NCBI GenBank assembly: GCA_001414485.1
Contig: LLEY01000177.1
Span: 56,631-120,630 of the forward strand
DNA from: Calycina herbarum
Lineage: Eukaryota > Ascomycota > Leotiomycetes > Helotiales > Pezizellaceae
Direction of reading: 5' to 3'
DNA: 64,000 nucleotides
Part shown: positions 9,148 through 20,415 of the stretch, one piece after another
How the letters are laid out: every line of letters starts with the position of its first letter
Numbering within the stretch: the first letter of the stretch is position 1
The notes under the pieces: generated by a model
Seen by the model: the letters and a program-made list of their open reading frames with translations, nothing else
Told to the model about the DNA's origin: nothing
The model's database searches: none
Made by a program: the position numbers and the translations under genes

Positions 9148-12060
9148 TCAGTAATTGAGCTCACCCGAGCCACCACCAGCAACAGCATCAAGATCCTCGT
9201 AAGATTTGAGACTCCTGCCTTGAACAGCTTCACGAGGGCCGACAGCAGCACCACCAGCTGCTCCGTCACCCCATCGTCCACCACCACTTGCCATAGCACC
9301 CGGTCTTCGAGAACCAGGTGGAGGACTGAGTCTACCATTTTCACCTCCATATCGAGGATCTCGTGGTCGACGGTCGTAAGGTCCGGTCCGAGCATTGCTT
9401 TGATATGGTCGACCTCCTCGTCGAACTGGACCGCCACGAGGATCTGTTGCACCCCAACCCCCTGGTGGGACATTCCCAGAAGCAAAGGCGGGGAAAGCGC
9501 CCGGAGCACCGAAACCTGGCATCTGTGGAAGGCCATTGATGCCAAAGTTTTGCAAATTGAAGCCTCGAGGTGTTCCAGCCGGCATATGTCCATTGGCGGG
9601 AGGGAAATGTCCGTTACTATTAGCATCTGATCTTGAGGGTGCAATATGAGCAGGATCAGTGACATAAGTGTTGACGAGATCGATCTGGTGAATTGATTAG
9701 CAATAGTTACAAGTCGGGTATCAGACAACTCACATCTTTCTTCAGACTCTCAACCCACTCAAGATGACGCTTTTCTACATGCTTCTCCCAAAAGTGTTTC
9801 TCCTTGAACAACTTTTGACACTCTGGAACACGGCATCTGAATTTGTGTTCATCCTCTTGCTTCACAAACTTCACCATCTCCTCTTTCAACGCTTCTTCGG
9901 TGGGCTTACCACCAAGCTTTCGGACATCTACCGACTCTGGCTCAAGAATTTGCATGATCTTTTCCTCAAAAGTCTTGACCCAGTTGAACGCTCGAGAAAG
10001 TTGTTGCTCTGATTTCGAAGGAGCACCATTGCGTGGGAACTTTCGATCACCATCAGGAGAAACTGGATCCAAGTCCATATCTTCTAAGTCAGTTCCAGTT
10101 CGTCTCTTGATAGGAAATGGTTCGCCCAAAGCGCTAGCTCTAGCCGCTGCCTTTCCAGAAGTGGTCAACGTGTTGCGTGGGCGTCTCAAATGACCGCCAG
10201 GGCACTTTCGAGTGAGTTCATGAACCGAGTCACTTTCAAATACACAAAAGAAGCAGAAGTTGAAGACTCGGCGGAGGTATTCCACCATAAGATCGAGTTG
10301 CTTCTTCTTCACCAGAAGGTCTTCGTCGTCGACCTCCTCGTCAAGAGCGCCCTCTTCCTCTTCCTCCTCCTCTTCGCCCTCCTCGGCAGAGTCCATTGCC
10401 TCATCAAGGTCGAGAGGGTCACGCGACTTTTTGACTTTCTTCACGGCAGGAGCGGTAACTGGAGGTAAGAGGCGGCCAGAATTTCTGAGATCGTCAACTC
10501 GTTCTTCAATCTTCAACACAGCATTGAAGTCGGATCCAAAGTCTTCCTCAAATTTACCGACAAGACGCTGAGCCAACTCTAGATCCTTCTCGACTCTTTC
10601 TGGTGCCGAAAACAAATCCCAGAGCGCCTTCTTACGCGGGAGACTTGGGGGAACGTGAACACCGACATGGCAAGTAAAATCTCCTCGGACCTCGTCCTTG
10701 ACCGTCTTGCCGTTGATAGCTTCGAGGGCCTTTTCGGCCGTTGTAAGCTGTACCGCAGGAGTAGGTGGAATGTCTGCATCTTCATCTCTAAGTTCTGGGC
10801 GGTCGGCTGCTGTTGTTTCGGGCGCTGGATGAAGCATTACCCAACCAATTCGATGATATCGTTTTCCTGGATTTGGATCACTCAAACTCAACCACTTGAA
10901 TCCACCCTCGTCTTCGCCCAAATGCTCCTTGCAAAAGGACTCGAGGTTTTGACGGCTAACGTGTGGTGCAATGGTTTTGATAAGAAGAGTTGGTTGAAAA
11001 GCATTCTCATCCCGAATATCACTTCCCCGCGATGGGACCAGATCACCAATACCAAGGACTTCATTTGTCGCAGTAGCTTCGCCTTCCTCTTTCTCAACGA
11101 CTCCACCGGCTCCATTACTCTCGCTTTTTGGGATGCCTTCTAAAGAATATTCATCAAATGTTCCAGATTCCAGATCTTGCTCCCACTGGCTGTAATTGCC
11201 TCGACGAAATTCGTTTATTTGCTGGCGCAATCCATCTCGAGTTTCCACAAGGTAACGTTCCTGAAACCACTGCTCGCCCTTGTGCTCCTGTACAAAGTTT
11301 CGTGCCATCTTGGCCTGGAGTTCGTCCTTGTATACATCGTAAGCGGCTTGAATCCGTGCCTTTTCCTTCTCTCGATCCTCTTGCGAATCACGAGGTCGAA
11401 GTGGTTCGCCGCGTCTGCCAGTTCTTGCGCGTTCACGTTCCTCCTTGATCTTCTCGTTCGTGCGCCACCATTCTCCAAAGTATGAAAAGCCTACTTGGAA
11501 TTGTATCGTGGCCGGATCGGCCAATGGATTGACGGTGATGGATGGACCGGTATCCTGGCCTGGGACATATCGGTCAATGTTTGCAGGACCTGGCGATGGT
11601 CGTCGTCGCTCGTCACGATCGCGACCTCTCCGATCATAATCATCTCTGGGTTGGCGGCTAGAAGGTTCGTAACGGTCTACGGCTGCAGGGGAACGGGAAC
11701 GGTCTCGTGTACGACGTCGATCCGCGCCTAAAGAGAAAAAGAGTAAGTAAAATAATCATTGATGATTGTGTCGCGATAGAACAATCAGGCCTCGGATTCT
11801 GGGATATAATGTATTCATGTAACACGGGCGGCAGCCTCACACCTGCATGAAGCAACAACGACATTCTCCTCAAGAGACGAGGATGGAAATAAATGACTGG
11901 TACAAGATCTTGACATACCCGGTGATCGGCCTCGATAGAAATTGTCGCGAGATTCGGGACGGTCGCTCGCTCTGTAGCTGTCATCGCGTCCGCTCCAGCT
12001 GGTTCTCTCCGTTGGCGAACGCGCAAGCGGGGGCTCTCTGTAACCTGGATATGCATCCAT
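9148..12060 (-). CDS. ARS2/SERRATE-like zinc-finger protein
   Basis: Exons 12060-11919, 11727-9734 and 9684-9148 give 890 residues from the start MDAYPGYRE. An Arg/Ser/Asp-rich N-terminus is followed by the conserved SERRATE/ARS2 N-terminal segment (FQVGFSYFGEWWR). Next come a central RRM-like part with FTCHVGVHVPPS, an acidic run of glutamates, the YLRRVFNFCFFC segment, and one C2H2 zinc finger (FRCRVPEC then HFWEKHVEKRH). The tail is Gly/Pro-rich and ends SGELNY. The family links the nuclear cap-binding complex to RNA processing and decay in the nucleus; in fungi it is little studied. The frame stays open upstream of the chosen Met to a possible splice acceptor near 12270, so a longer N-terminus from another exon is possible. 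Confidence 0.88.
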
Positions 12061-12193
12061 CGTGTCGGTTGGGCTGCTTTGATGCGACCAGCGATACGGG
12101 ACGAGGGGAATCGGCGGTGGCAGGTCTGGTAGGACAGTGCGTGTCCTTTTAGGAGGGGTGTAGAGCGGTTTGGGTGGGAGAGTTTGTTGCCTA

Positions 12194-12265
12194 TCAAGTG
12201 ACGGGCGGTGGTGGTTGTTGTTGGACGGCAGCGACGACAACGAAGCTGGGGCTGTTTGATTGCAT
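12194..12265 (-). promoter_or_regulatory. Possible upstream ORF in the ARS2 leader
   Basis: The first ATG encountered on the minus strand upstream of the ARS2 start opens a 23-codon frame, MQSNSPSFVVV... ending PPPVT, out of frame with the main protein and ending about 130 nt before it. If transcription starts further upstream it would act as a uORF. Whether it lies in the mature leader is unknown. Confidence 0.25.
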
Positions 12266-13227
12266 GATTGCCTGTCAGAGAAAAGCCCTCAAGTAAAAGT
12301 AATGTAGGTATATGATAGGATTTGTGATTTGTGATGACGGATGACGGATGAGTGCGCGATTGACTTGGGGGGGAGGAAAGATAAAAGATGGGAGAAAAGT
12401 GAGGGTAGAAGGGTGAGCGTCTTGCGCCTCTGAATGGGCGACGAGACAGATCTTTCAATGATCGATCAAAAAGAGAAGAGGGGACTGGCTAATAAGGTAT
12501 GAGGTGGATATGTGGCAGGAGGAAGGACAGTATGATTATAATGGGGTAGAGAAGGAGGCAGAGTACGAACAAGATTGATGGTGATTGACGGCGCGAGCTG
12601 GAGCTGGAGCTGTAGCTGTAGGTGTAGGTGCGCATTCTCCAGTGGACGAGGTGGAGGAGAGGTGGTGATGATGGGGAGAGGAGGTCACCTCCAGTGCGAG
12701 TCGACCTAGCTTCGGGGAACCCATGGCCCTAAACTTGGGCGCTGAGGCTGAGGCTCTGAGGGGCGGGCGCGGACTGAGCGGGATCAAGAGAGCCAAAAGG
12801 GAAGGCGCGATCTAGGTATCCACTCCCCCTCACCCAACGGCCGTTCTGGTTGGTCTGGACCGATCATCACGTGCTTAGGATGTGGGGCGAGATCTTCGCC
12901 AATTGGATTGCTGATTATTCGCTTTGACAGGGGTGGCAGCTTCCCTGCTTCCCTGCTTGCAGGTGAGCTATTGTTGCCTCGCTGGAAGCAGTGGAAACAT
13001 CACAATGCCAGGTCCCATTCACTCAGCAGTGGAAAGGAACTCATCAACAACGTCAATTCTCCCACACGATAATCTGGATAATCTGAAACCGCACAGGTGA
13101 GCCCCCCATCTCAACCCCTACTCTGTATCACAGCATTATCTCTATCCCCCAAATGTCCAGCCTAAACTGCATCTTCATGTAAAACGACGTCATCACTTGC
13201 GGAGAAGAAGCTTCATACCACTTGTCG

Positions 13228-13289
13228 TACCACTACTTCCACCACTTCCACTACTTCCACTACTTCCACTACTTCCACTACTTCCACCA
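13228..13289. repeat. 9-bp tandem repeat (CACTACTTC)
   Basis: About six to seven nearly perfect copies of a 9-bp unit read CACTACTTC, lying about 110 bp upstream of the TspO start and therefore in its promoter or 5' leader. Likely a length-variable minisatellite. Confidence 0.85.
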
Positions 13290-13399
13290 ACTCTCGAGGC
13301 ATATATACCACAACCAGTCTCGAAACCTCTCAATATTTAATTGAGATTCCTTCTCAAATATATCACCAATTCACTAACAACATTCATCCAGTCACCACA

Positions 13400-14081
13400 A
13401 TGACGACCTTCATCCCCCAAATCACCATTCCCGCGGCCGTCTTCGCCAACCCAGCAGCTTCAATCCTCCTCCCAATCGCCCTCGGCACCGCAGTCGGTTT
13501 CTCAGTCCGACGTAAGCTCCCCCTCCCCTCACTCCCCTCACTCCCCCATCAACATCAACCCCATCAACCCCTCTCTAACCTATTTCCCAGCCAAAGAAAC
13601 CCAAAAGAAATACCTCGCCCTCAAACAACCACCCTACCGTCCCGCTCCCTGGGTCTTCGGCCCAGCATGGACCCTCCTCTACGGCCTCATGGGCTACTCC
13701 GCCTACCGCGCCTACAGCGTAGGAATGAACCCCTTCTCCACAGCCGAACAACACGTCCTGACCAAACACGGCGCAACCCTCTACACAATCCAACTCGGTC
13801 TCAATCTCATCTGGATGCCGCTCTTCTTCGTTGCTAAACGTCCTATCGAAGCTACCGTCGACATCGTAGCTCTCACCGGTGTAGTTGGATATCTTACATA
13901 TACATGGGGAAAGGTTGATGCGGTTGCTGGGTGGGCGTTGGCTCCTTACTTGGGATGGCTTGGGTTTGCTACTTATTTGACTGTGGGGGTGGGACACTTG
14001 AATGATTGGAATTTGGCGGATAAGGAGGTTGATGCTTCACCCATCAATAAAGGTACCAAGTATGTGGATGAGAAGGAGTAA
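13400..14081 (+). CDS. TspO/MBR family protein (translocator, benzodiazepine receptor-like)
   Basis: Exons 13400-13511 and 13591-14081, 200 residues. The intron has a GTAAGC donor and a CTCTAAC branch site. About five hydrophobic helices are visible. The Trp/aromatic-rich signature lies at residues 50-75 (YRPAPWVFGPAWTLLYGLMG), and later segments include GLNLIWMPLFF, YLTYTWG and APYLGWLGFATYL. The family sits in the mitochondrial outer membrane or other membranes and binds porphyrins, sterols and similar ligands; its fungal role is unclear. The protein is longer than bacterial TspO by a short C-terminal tail (DASPINKGTKYVDEKE) and an N-terminal hydrophobic stretch. Both neighbours are unrelated genes on the minus strand. 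Confidence 0.93.
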
Positions 14082-15479
14082 GTGCCCACACACTGAGTAT
14101 GATGGGCTTTGTTGGCTTCCTTGTAAAATTAGGTCGAGGCCATTGTGGAGTTACGTAGTTTGTTTCCATGGTTTCATTTTATAGTCATCAGTTATACCCT
14201 TTGGGGCGGAGCTTTAGTTTGTAGCTCTTTTGAATTTAACAATGTTTACAAAGAATTTCTTCGAGCCTTGTAAACACGTTTCGGGATACCCTGGGTCAGA
14301 TATAAGAAAATGGCTACTTTGCACTGCTACTGCTTTGTTGACTGTGACGTGCCTCGCCGGAGAATTGAATTAACTTACGTGGACTAGATATAAAAGGAGT
14401 TGGCTGTACAGAGCCTAGAGAGTGGAAGAAAAAATAGAGTATCTAGAGTTACGATCTTATTTCTTTTTTTCCGTATTTCAGAGTATATTATAGATCGAAG
14501 AGGTAAATTATTGTTTTGTTTTCAGTTATAGCTCTAGGTTAGTATATAGATAATATTCAAGAATATATATAAAAGTAAGAAATGCCAAATGCGAGCAGGC
14601 CTGGGCGAAGAACTACTGATGCCTCCTTGCCACGTGTTTTCGCTCTGTGTTGCCGGTTGGCCCCTCAGATCTCAGACTAATAGCGCTACTTTTCCGAATG
14701 AAAAACGGTTAGAATTGAGGCTCGAGATTCTTGGCGCCGGATCTGAACAGGTCGTTGTGACGGCCGCTATTTTAGATTAATTCGGCGGGTTTGATGCTAT
14801 GTACTCTGTATAGAATTAACGGGCAGAATGTGTTTCGTTGAATCGAGGCTGGAGAAAGACAAGCTTTTTACCTACGCCAAGAACTTTATCAGGGCCGGGA
14901 TTCATTCGTGTGCAATGCCCCTCTAGCGAAGACTTTGGATACTGTGTCACGTCAATCTTGACCTTGAAAATGCTCTAGATACGTGCAAGCAAGCTCTGCC
15001 CAAGAATGCCAAAAGGAATTCTCTAAATTCTAATTAAGTAGAAAAATAATTAAAGTATTAGATTTTCTTACTTTTCTTTATAAGAAATTAGTAATATAAT
15101 TAAAGTCTTTAATTAATAGCGAAGAAGCTTGATTTAACTCTAATACTAAAAAAAAAACTTTAGATATTTCTAGAGAAAGAATCCAGAGTGTTTACCCGTG
15201 GGAAATAAGTTGAAAAATATCCAGAAGATCACAAGAGTTAAAATAATACAACATGGCAAATGCGCTTGTACTTTCCGCTGGACTATGAGTACATTTCTAC
15301 TTATGGTTGCATTCCAGCCCAAGTTTATTGACTGCCCAGAAACCCTAGTTCCCCATTGCAAGCAACTCGAATTATACATCGACAGCAACCAGAGTTGCTA
15401 TTTCTCGACGCACCAATTCTACCTGGAACACCTCCCATGCGCCTGATATTATTACATCCTCCCTTCCGTACGAGTACAC
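14082..15479. other. Intergenic region between TspO and RPT1 (convergent)
   Basis: About 1.4 kb with the 3' ends of two converging genes. 15010-15170 is markedly AT-rich (TTAATTAA-like text, one A run of 10), resembling a short RIP-altered repeat fragment. 14400-14580 is also AT-rich. No coding region, tRNA or transposon ends could be supported. Confidence 0.45.
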
Positions 15480-17000
15480 CTAGTTGTATTGCATGTACGT
15501 AGCGGTAGAGTTGAACTTCAAGTTGCCCTTGATGACCTTGTCCACTGCACTTAAGAAATCCTTCTCCGTTGCCACCTTCCGTCGTGCACGAATGGCAAAC
15601 ATACCAGCTTCTGTACACACACTTCTCAGCTCGGCACCCGTTGAGTTGGGGCAAAGACGTGAGATCAATTCCCATCGAATATCACGCTCAACGGACATAC
15701 TCTTGGCATGAATTCGTAGAATATTCGCACGTCCCTCGAGATCTGGCAGGGAGAATTCGATTTTTCGGTCGATACGTCCGGGTCTCATGAGAGCTGGATC
15801 AAGTGTCGAAGGTCTGTTGGTGGCGAACATGACCTTGATGTTTCCTCGTGCATCGAAACCATCCAATTGTGTAATCAACTCCAACATGGTTCTCTGTACT
15901 TCGTTATCACCTCCAGCACCGTCGTCAACTCGGGCACCTCCAATGGCATCAATTTCATCGAAGAAAATAATGCATGCCTTCTTTGTCCGGGCCATTTCGA
16001 AGAGCTCTCTAACCATTCTTGCTCCTTCTCCAACGTACTTTTGCACCAACTCACTGCCAATAACTCGGATGAATGTCGCATCGGTTCTGTTGGCAACAGC
16101 TCGAGCGCAAAGGGTCTTTCCTGTTCCTGGGGGTCCGTAAAGTAAAGCTCCCTTGGGTGGGTCGATACCGAGGTTGACGAATCGTTCTGGTGATAATAGA
16201 GGCATCTCAACAACTTCACGAAGCTTCTCCACTTGTTCCTTGCATCCTCCCACATCACCATATGTAACATCAGGCTTCTCCTCGACAGTCATCATTGTGA
16301 CACTGGCATCGATCTTCGGTGGTAATGGTAGGAGAATTTGGTACTTGTTTCGGTCGACACTTTATCAAAATTAGCAGCGACTCGGGGTAAAATCGACATC
16401 CAAACTCACCCAACTCGCATACCCTCCTCAATATCCGTGGGACTGACACGCTCGCCCAAGTTTACAACAAACTTTGCGATCTGCTTGACGTTGATGACAT
16501 ATTTGCTCTTCTCGGGGTCCTTCTCGTCTTGGATGATCTTTGTACATCTCGCCACTTGTAATGGTTGCTCTTCTGACATTCGTTGACGATCCGCGGCGAC
16601 ATCCCAAAGATGAGGTGGAGCTAAACCGGTATCTGATTCCTACTCTATCGTCAGAATCGTGTGAGGGCATATCGGGATCTGGAGCTCCATACTTTGACAC
16701 CAATCTTCTCATTCACACTATTCTGCCTCTCCTTGATCTGCTGTTCTAGCTTCTTGAGGCCAGCTGCGTATGGAGCTGCGCCATATGTTTTCAGGACTTG
16801 GATATCCCTAATGCAATCAGTAACACATCCGCCGTTTGCCAAATCGAGATGACCTACTCATCCGTCAAAGGTGTAATCTTCTTCTCTTCTATCTCATCGT
16901 CGGCGAACTTCTTGGTGTACTTCTGCCAATCTGCCCCAGTGGCGCTCGCTGCGAGTTGTTAGTTTGGAAAGGTGATTGGGAGTTTGGAAGACATACGCAT
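15480..17000 (-). CDS. RPT1: 26S proteasome regulatory ATPase subunit RPT1
   Basis: Exons 17000-16997, 16948-16858, 16807-16693, 16639-16410 and 16359-15480 join in frame to 439 residues. An N-terminal coiled-coil region ([23 protein letters not shown]) is followed by an OB-like segment. The AAA ATPase domain has Walker A GPPGTGKT, Walker [13 protein letters not shown], the second region of homology [18 protein letters not shown], and a C-terminal helical domain ending YMQYN. The tail and the N-terminal wording ([13 protein letters not shown]) match RPT1 (PSMC2) rather than the other five ATPases. It unfolds ubiquitinated substrates and opens the 20S gate. The first exon is only 4 nt (ATG plus one base), spliced by a GTATGT donor; this is the only way I find to give the N-terminal exon a start codon. 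Divergent from CCT4. Confidence 0.95.
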
Positions 17001-17392
17001 TGTGTCTGAGGGTGGAAACGGAACCCGGTATTAATGTAACAGCGTGCAGCAGAAATTCGTGTTGAGAGTTTGGAAAGGGTTTTGTGGGATTCAGATTTGA
17101 TGCGCAAGGGTTGGGGGTTTATAACCAGAGTTGAGACTGATTATTGAAGTCGAGATGTTATTGTCCTCAAGGCAAGCTTCCTGACGACGCTCCTGGAATT
17201 GCGACAACCTCGCTTACGTAAGGTTCGCAGCCTTATTGTACCTTGGATATTAGGTTCGCATCGAAGCTTCCATGGCAAAATGATTTTCTGCGACGCGGTT
17301 CACCAGCCTTGCAACGCGACATCTTAAGCAAGCAACCTTTTGAGCGCCATATTTCCTTGAAATTTATTCAGCGAACCTCTGAATCATCAAAA
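17001..17392. promoter_or_regulatory. Bidirectional promoter region of RPT1 and CCT4
   Basis: 392 bp separate the two outward-facing start codons, so their 5' leaders and promoters must share this segment. The near-repeat AAGGTTCGCAG / TAGGTTCGCAT occurs near 17219 and 17250. No copy of the yeast proteasome element GGTGGCAAA was found on either strand by eye. Confidence 0.6.
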
Positions 17393-19250
17393 ATGGCTAT
17401 GACCCAATCTGCCGGAAATTCTGGCAATGCTGCCTTCAAGGTACGGTCTCTGGGATATTTATTATCATGCGGCATAGCTAATCCAAGCTACAGGACAAGG
17501 AGAAGCCTATGGCTGTCCGAACGGCAAATATTGTTGCTGCCAGAGGCAAGTTGAGAATCTGCGAAGCTTGCACGAAGACGAGACTAATATTTGTTTAGCT
17601 GTTGCGGATGCCGTACGAACATCTCTTGGACCTCGAGGAAGTAAGAATAGGCACTCCCAGAGAACTTCAACGAAATACTCATAAGTTTTTGCAGTGGACA
17701 AGATGATTCAGGACGGACGAGGACAGACTATTGTAAGGGATTCGACAAGGAGATATGGGAATAATGGCTGACCCAAACCAGATCACAAATGATGGAAGCA
17801 CTATGCTGAAGAGTATGGCTGTTATGCACCCCTCGGCAAAGATGCTCGTAGATTTATCAGCGGCACAAGATGTTGAAGCTGGAGATGGAACAACATCAGT
17901 GGTGGTTATTTGCGGAAGTTTGTTGGGAGCTGCAGACAGATTACTTGGGAAAGGCATACACCCCTCTGTGATTGCCGAATCGTTCCAGAGAGCTGCTGCC
18001 GCAGCAGTCCAAGTTTTGCACGAAATGTCACATCCTGTTTCCCTTACCGATACATCAATCCTTTTACAAGCCGCCACTACATCTCTCTCCTCCAAGATCG
18101 TATCCCAACACTCGAATTTACTTGCCCCCATGGCAGTAAATGCTATTACAAAGACGATCGACCTCAAGACTGCTGAGAATGTGGACTTGAACAATATCAG
18201 AATAGTAAAGAAGGTTGGAGGCACAATTGAGGACAGTGAGATGGTGGAGGGTGTTGTTTTGACACAACCAGTTGTTAAGAATGGTGGTGGTCCAGTCAGA
18301 ATGGAAAAGGCACGGATAGGACTTATTCAGTTCCAGCTCAGTCCTCCCAAACCAGATGTAAGAGTTATTTTTTGCCCATCACTACATTTTGCTAACTGGG
18401 AATTCAGATGGAAAACCAAATCGTTGTTAATGATTACCGCCAAATGGACAAAATCCTCAAAGAAGAGCGAACCTACCTTTTGAATATGGTCAAGAAGATC
18501 AAGAAAGCCAAGTGCAACGTTCTATTCATCCAAAAATCCATTCTCCGAGACGCAGTCAACGACCTTTCCCTTCATTTCCTCGCCAAACTCAACATTCTCT
18601 GCATCAAAGATATCGAAAGAGATGAGGTAGAATTCATTTGCAAATCCACCGGCTGTAAGCCAATTGCAGATATCGATTCATTTACAGAAGACAAGCTCGG
18701 AAGTGCAGACTTGATTGAAGAGCACCAAACTAGCGGAAGCAGAATTGTCAAGGTCACAGGAACGAAGAGTGCTGGCAAGACAGTCAGCATTGTTTGCAGA
18801 GGTGCCAACTCACTTATTCTCGATGAGGCTGAGCGAAGTCTTCACGATGCCTTGTGTGTTATCCGATGTCTAGTAAAGAAGAAGGCTCTCATCGCTGGAG
18901 GTGGAGCACCCGAAATCGAAATCGCCTCCCAACTCGCCAAGCAAAGCCGAGCTCTACAAGGTACCGAAGCCATTTGTTGGAAAGCTTTCGCCGACGCCAT
19001 GGAGGTCATCCCAACAACATTAGCAGAAAATGCAGGCTTAAACAGCATCAAAGTTGTCACCGAGCTGAGACATAAGCACGCAAACGGCGAGAAGAATGCT
19101 GGTGTCAGTATCAAGAGTGGAGGAGTCAAGATTGATATTGCGGATGAGAACGTTTTACAACCTCTCCTTGTCAGCACTAGTGCGGTGGAGTTGGCTGCTG
19201 AGACGGTGAAGATGATTCTGAGAATTGATGATATATGCCTAAGCAGATAA
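17393..19250 (+). CDS. CCT4: Chaperonin-containing TCP-1 (TRiC/CCT) subunit delta
   Basis: Six exons: 17393-17440, 17494-17545, 17599-17640, 17695-17732, 17782-18357 and 18408-19250, total 532 residues, the usual size. The group II chaperonin equatorial motifs are present: [38 protein letters not shown] near residue 100 and the late [11 protein letters not shown]. The apical domain has SKIVSQHSN and [16 protein letters not shown]. The wording is closest to the delta subunit. The hetero-oligomeric ring folds actin, tubulin and WD40 proteins in the cytosol. Intron 2 (17546-17598) has a GC donor (GCAAGTT); a GT donor would break the conserved AARAVADAVR stretch. A second Met two codons downstream is an alternative start. 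Confidence 0.95.
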
Positions 19251-19829
19251 ATAAGTCGGGAAATTCATTCGGAGTCTTGGTATTATTGGTTGCGAACAAT
19301 GTAGAATAATAGCTATTGTAGCAATACCAGACTATGTCTTGACCTACTTTTTGAAGGTGCCCTATGACTCTCATTTTCCCTAGTATATGAGGAGCACAAG
19401 CAGAGAAAGAATTTGCCTCTGGCCCTGGGACTTTGTGGTGCCTTGGTACGGATACGCTCTTCGCCCACACACTTCAATCAGCAGCGAGGGCTAATTTTTA
19501 TAGGAAATGAACCTTGGGATGGGAAGACTCTATAGCTCTCTCAGTTCCTTCCCATCTTCAACGTCGCCTCTACTCTAGTCTACTCATTGCTTACACTGTC
19601 GGAAAGTAGAAATTATGGGTCACCCTTTTTGTCTCGCTCACAATGGCACTCACCGTAGTAAGTACCGAAGAAGTACTGCAAATTCAAGAATACCTTGTAA
19701 AATCATTGTTACTTTTTTTCAAATTTCAAAACTCGAGAGCGCAATTTAGCGTACTAATCAGTGCGATTTTGAAGCCCACGACTGTCCACTTAATACCTCT
19801 AACTAGACCCGCTAGTATTTCCTCCATAT

Positions 19830-20415
19830 TCACTTCCTTTCCCAAAAATAACTGCAAGCTAGCCAAATCGAGTTTCTCCCTAACGTAACCACCTCTCCCT
19901 CAAGAAATACTTCTGAGAACTGCCAAGAACTCTCATTTAGCGTAACAGCCATCGTCAACCAGTTCAAGGCCGGCAAATAATAAAAAGTGCATTCATCAAT
20001 GATATCCGTCATATAACTCGAGAGATATTTGGCACTTGGTTCGATGGGATACGGGTTGTCGTTGCAAAGAACAACTTCATCAGGTAAATTGTCGCTAGTA
20101 CAACCGATTTGGAAGCACTCTTTGGCACCGATGGAGATTCGGTCTGTGGAGGGTTTCTCTCGGAGATTGTTTCGGATTTCGACGGCACTGTCGTAGTAGG
20201 CGTAGTTCTAACCCTAGCCGGTCTCCCAGCAGCAAAAGTGCTTGTCTTTATTCGCTTCTACTGTGGTATTTAACTTGTGACGTGGAGATGGTTGCTTTGG
20301 AGCCGGGTTTGAGGAGACCATTTTTGCGTTCAGTGAATTGTTATGCTTCGAAGCCGAGGGGGCATACTGAGATAAAAAGGCCAAAGAGGCCTACGAGAAG
20401 AGCAATGACTAGCAT
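19830..20415 (-). CDS. Possible small secreted cysteine-containing protein (or its pseudogene)
   Basis: The minus strand from 20207 to 19830 is open for 126 codons. It reads NYAYYDSAVEIRNN, IGAKECFQIGC, VVLCNDNPYPIEPSAKYL and MTDIIDECTFYYLPALNW, a protein-like pattern with four cysteines. Upstream, at 20415, an ATG begins a strongly hydrophobic leader (MLVIALLVGLFGLFIS) like a signal peptide or transmembrane segment. Joining 20415-20368 to 20207-19830 through a GTATGC...GGTTAG intron of 160 nt keeps frame and gives 141 residues. Without that intron the leader meets a stop after 24 codons. I do not recognise the family. It may be a real secreted protein or a decayed copy. Stop position and intron are inferred. 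Confidence 0.33.

Larger units (their letters stand above)
12061..13399. promoter_or_regulatory. Divergent upstream region between ARS2-like and TspO genes
   Basis: 1.34 kb between two outward-reading genes. The ARS2 side contains a possible 5' leader intron acceptor near 12270 and a short upstream frame (listed separately). 12590-12640 is a run of imperfect GAGCTG/GTAGGT hexamers. The TspO side carries a 9-bp tandem repeat, also listed. No other gene is supported; the long minus-strand frame at 11658-12458 is a shadow. Confidence 0.45.

Noticed and set aside
9135..9728. 197-codon minus-strand frame overlapping the ARS2 C-terminal exon
   Set aside because: Runs through the ARS2 intron in a different frame; the Gly/Pro-rich frame ending GELNY joins the zinc-finger exon and is the real one.
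11658..12458. 266-codon minus-strand frame upstream of and overlapping the ARS2-like gene
   Set aside because: It overlaps the ARS2 first exon and intron in another frame, is Arg/Ser/Pro-rich without domain character, and continues through the predicted leader; a compositional shadow.
15010..15190. Possible MITE with TTCTCTAAA / TTTCTAGAGAA ends
   Set aside because: The inverted ends match only loosely and no target duplication could be seen; more likely a small AT-rich repeat fragment.
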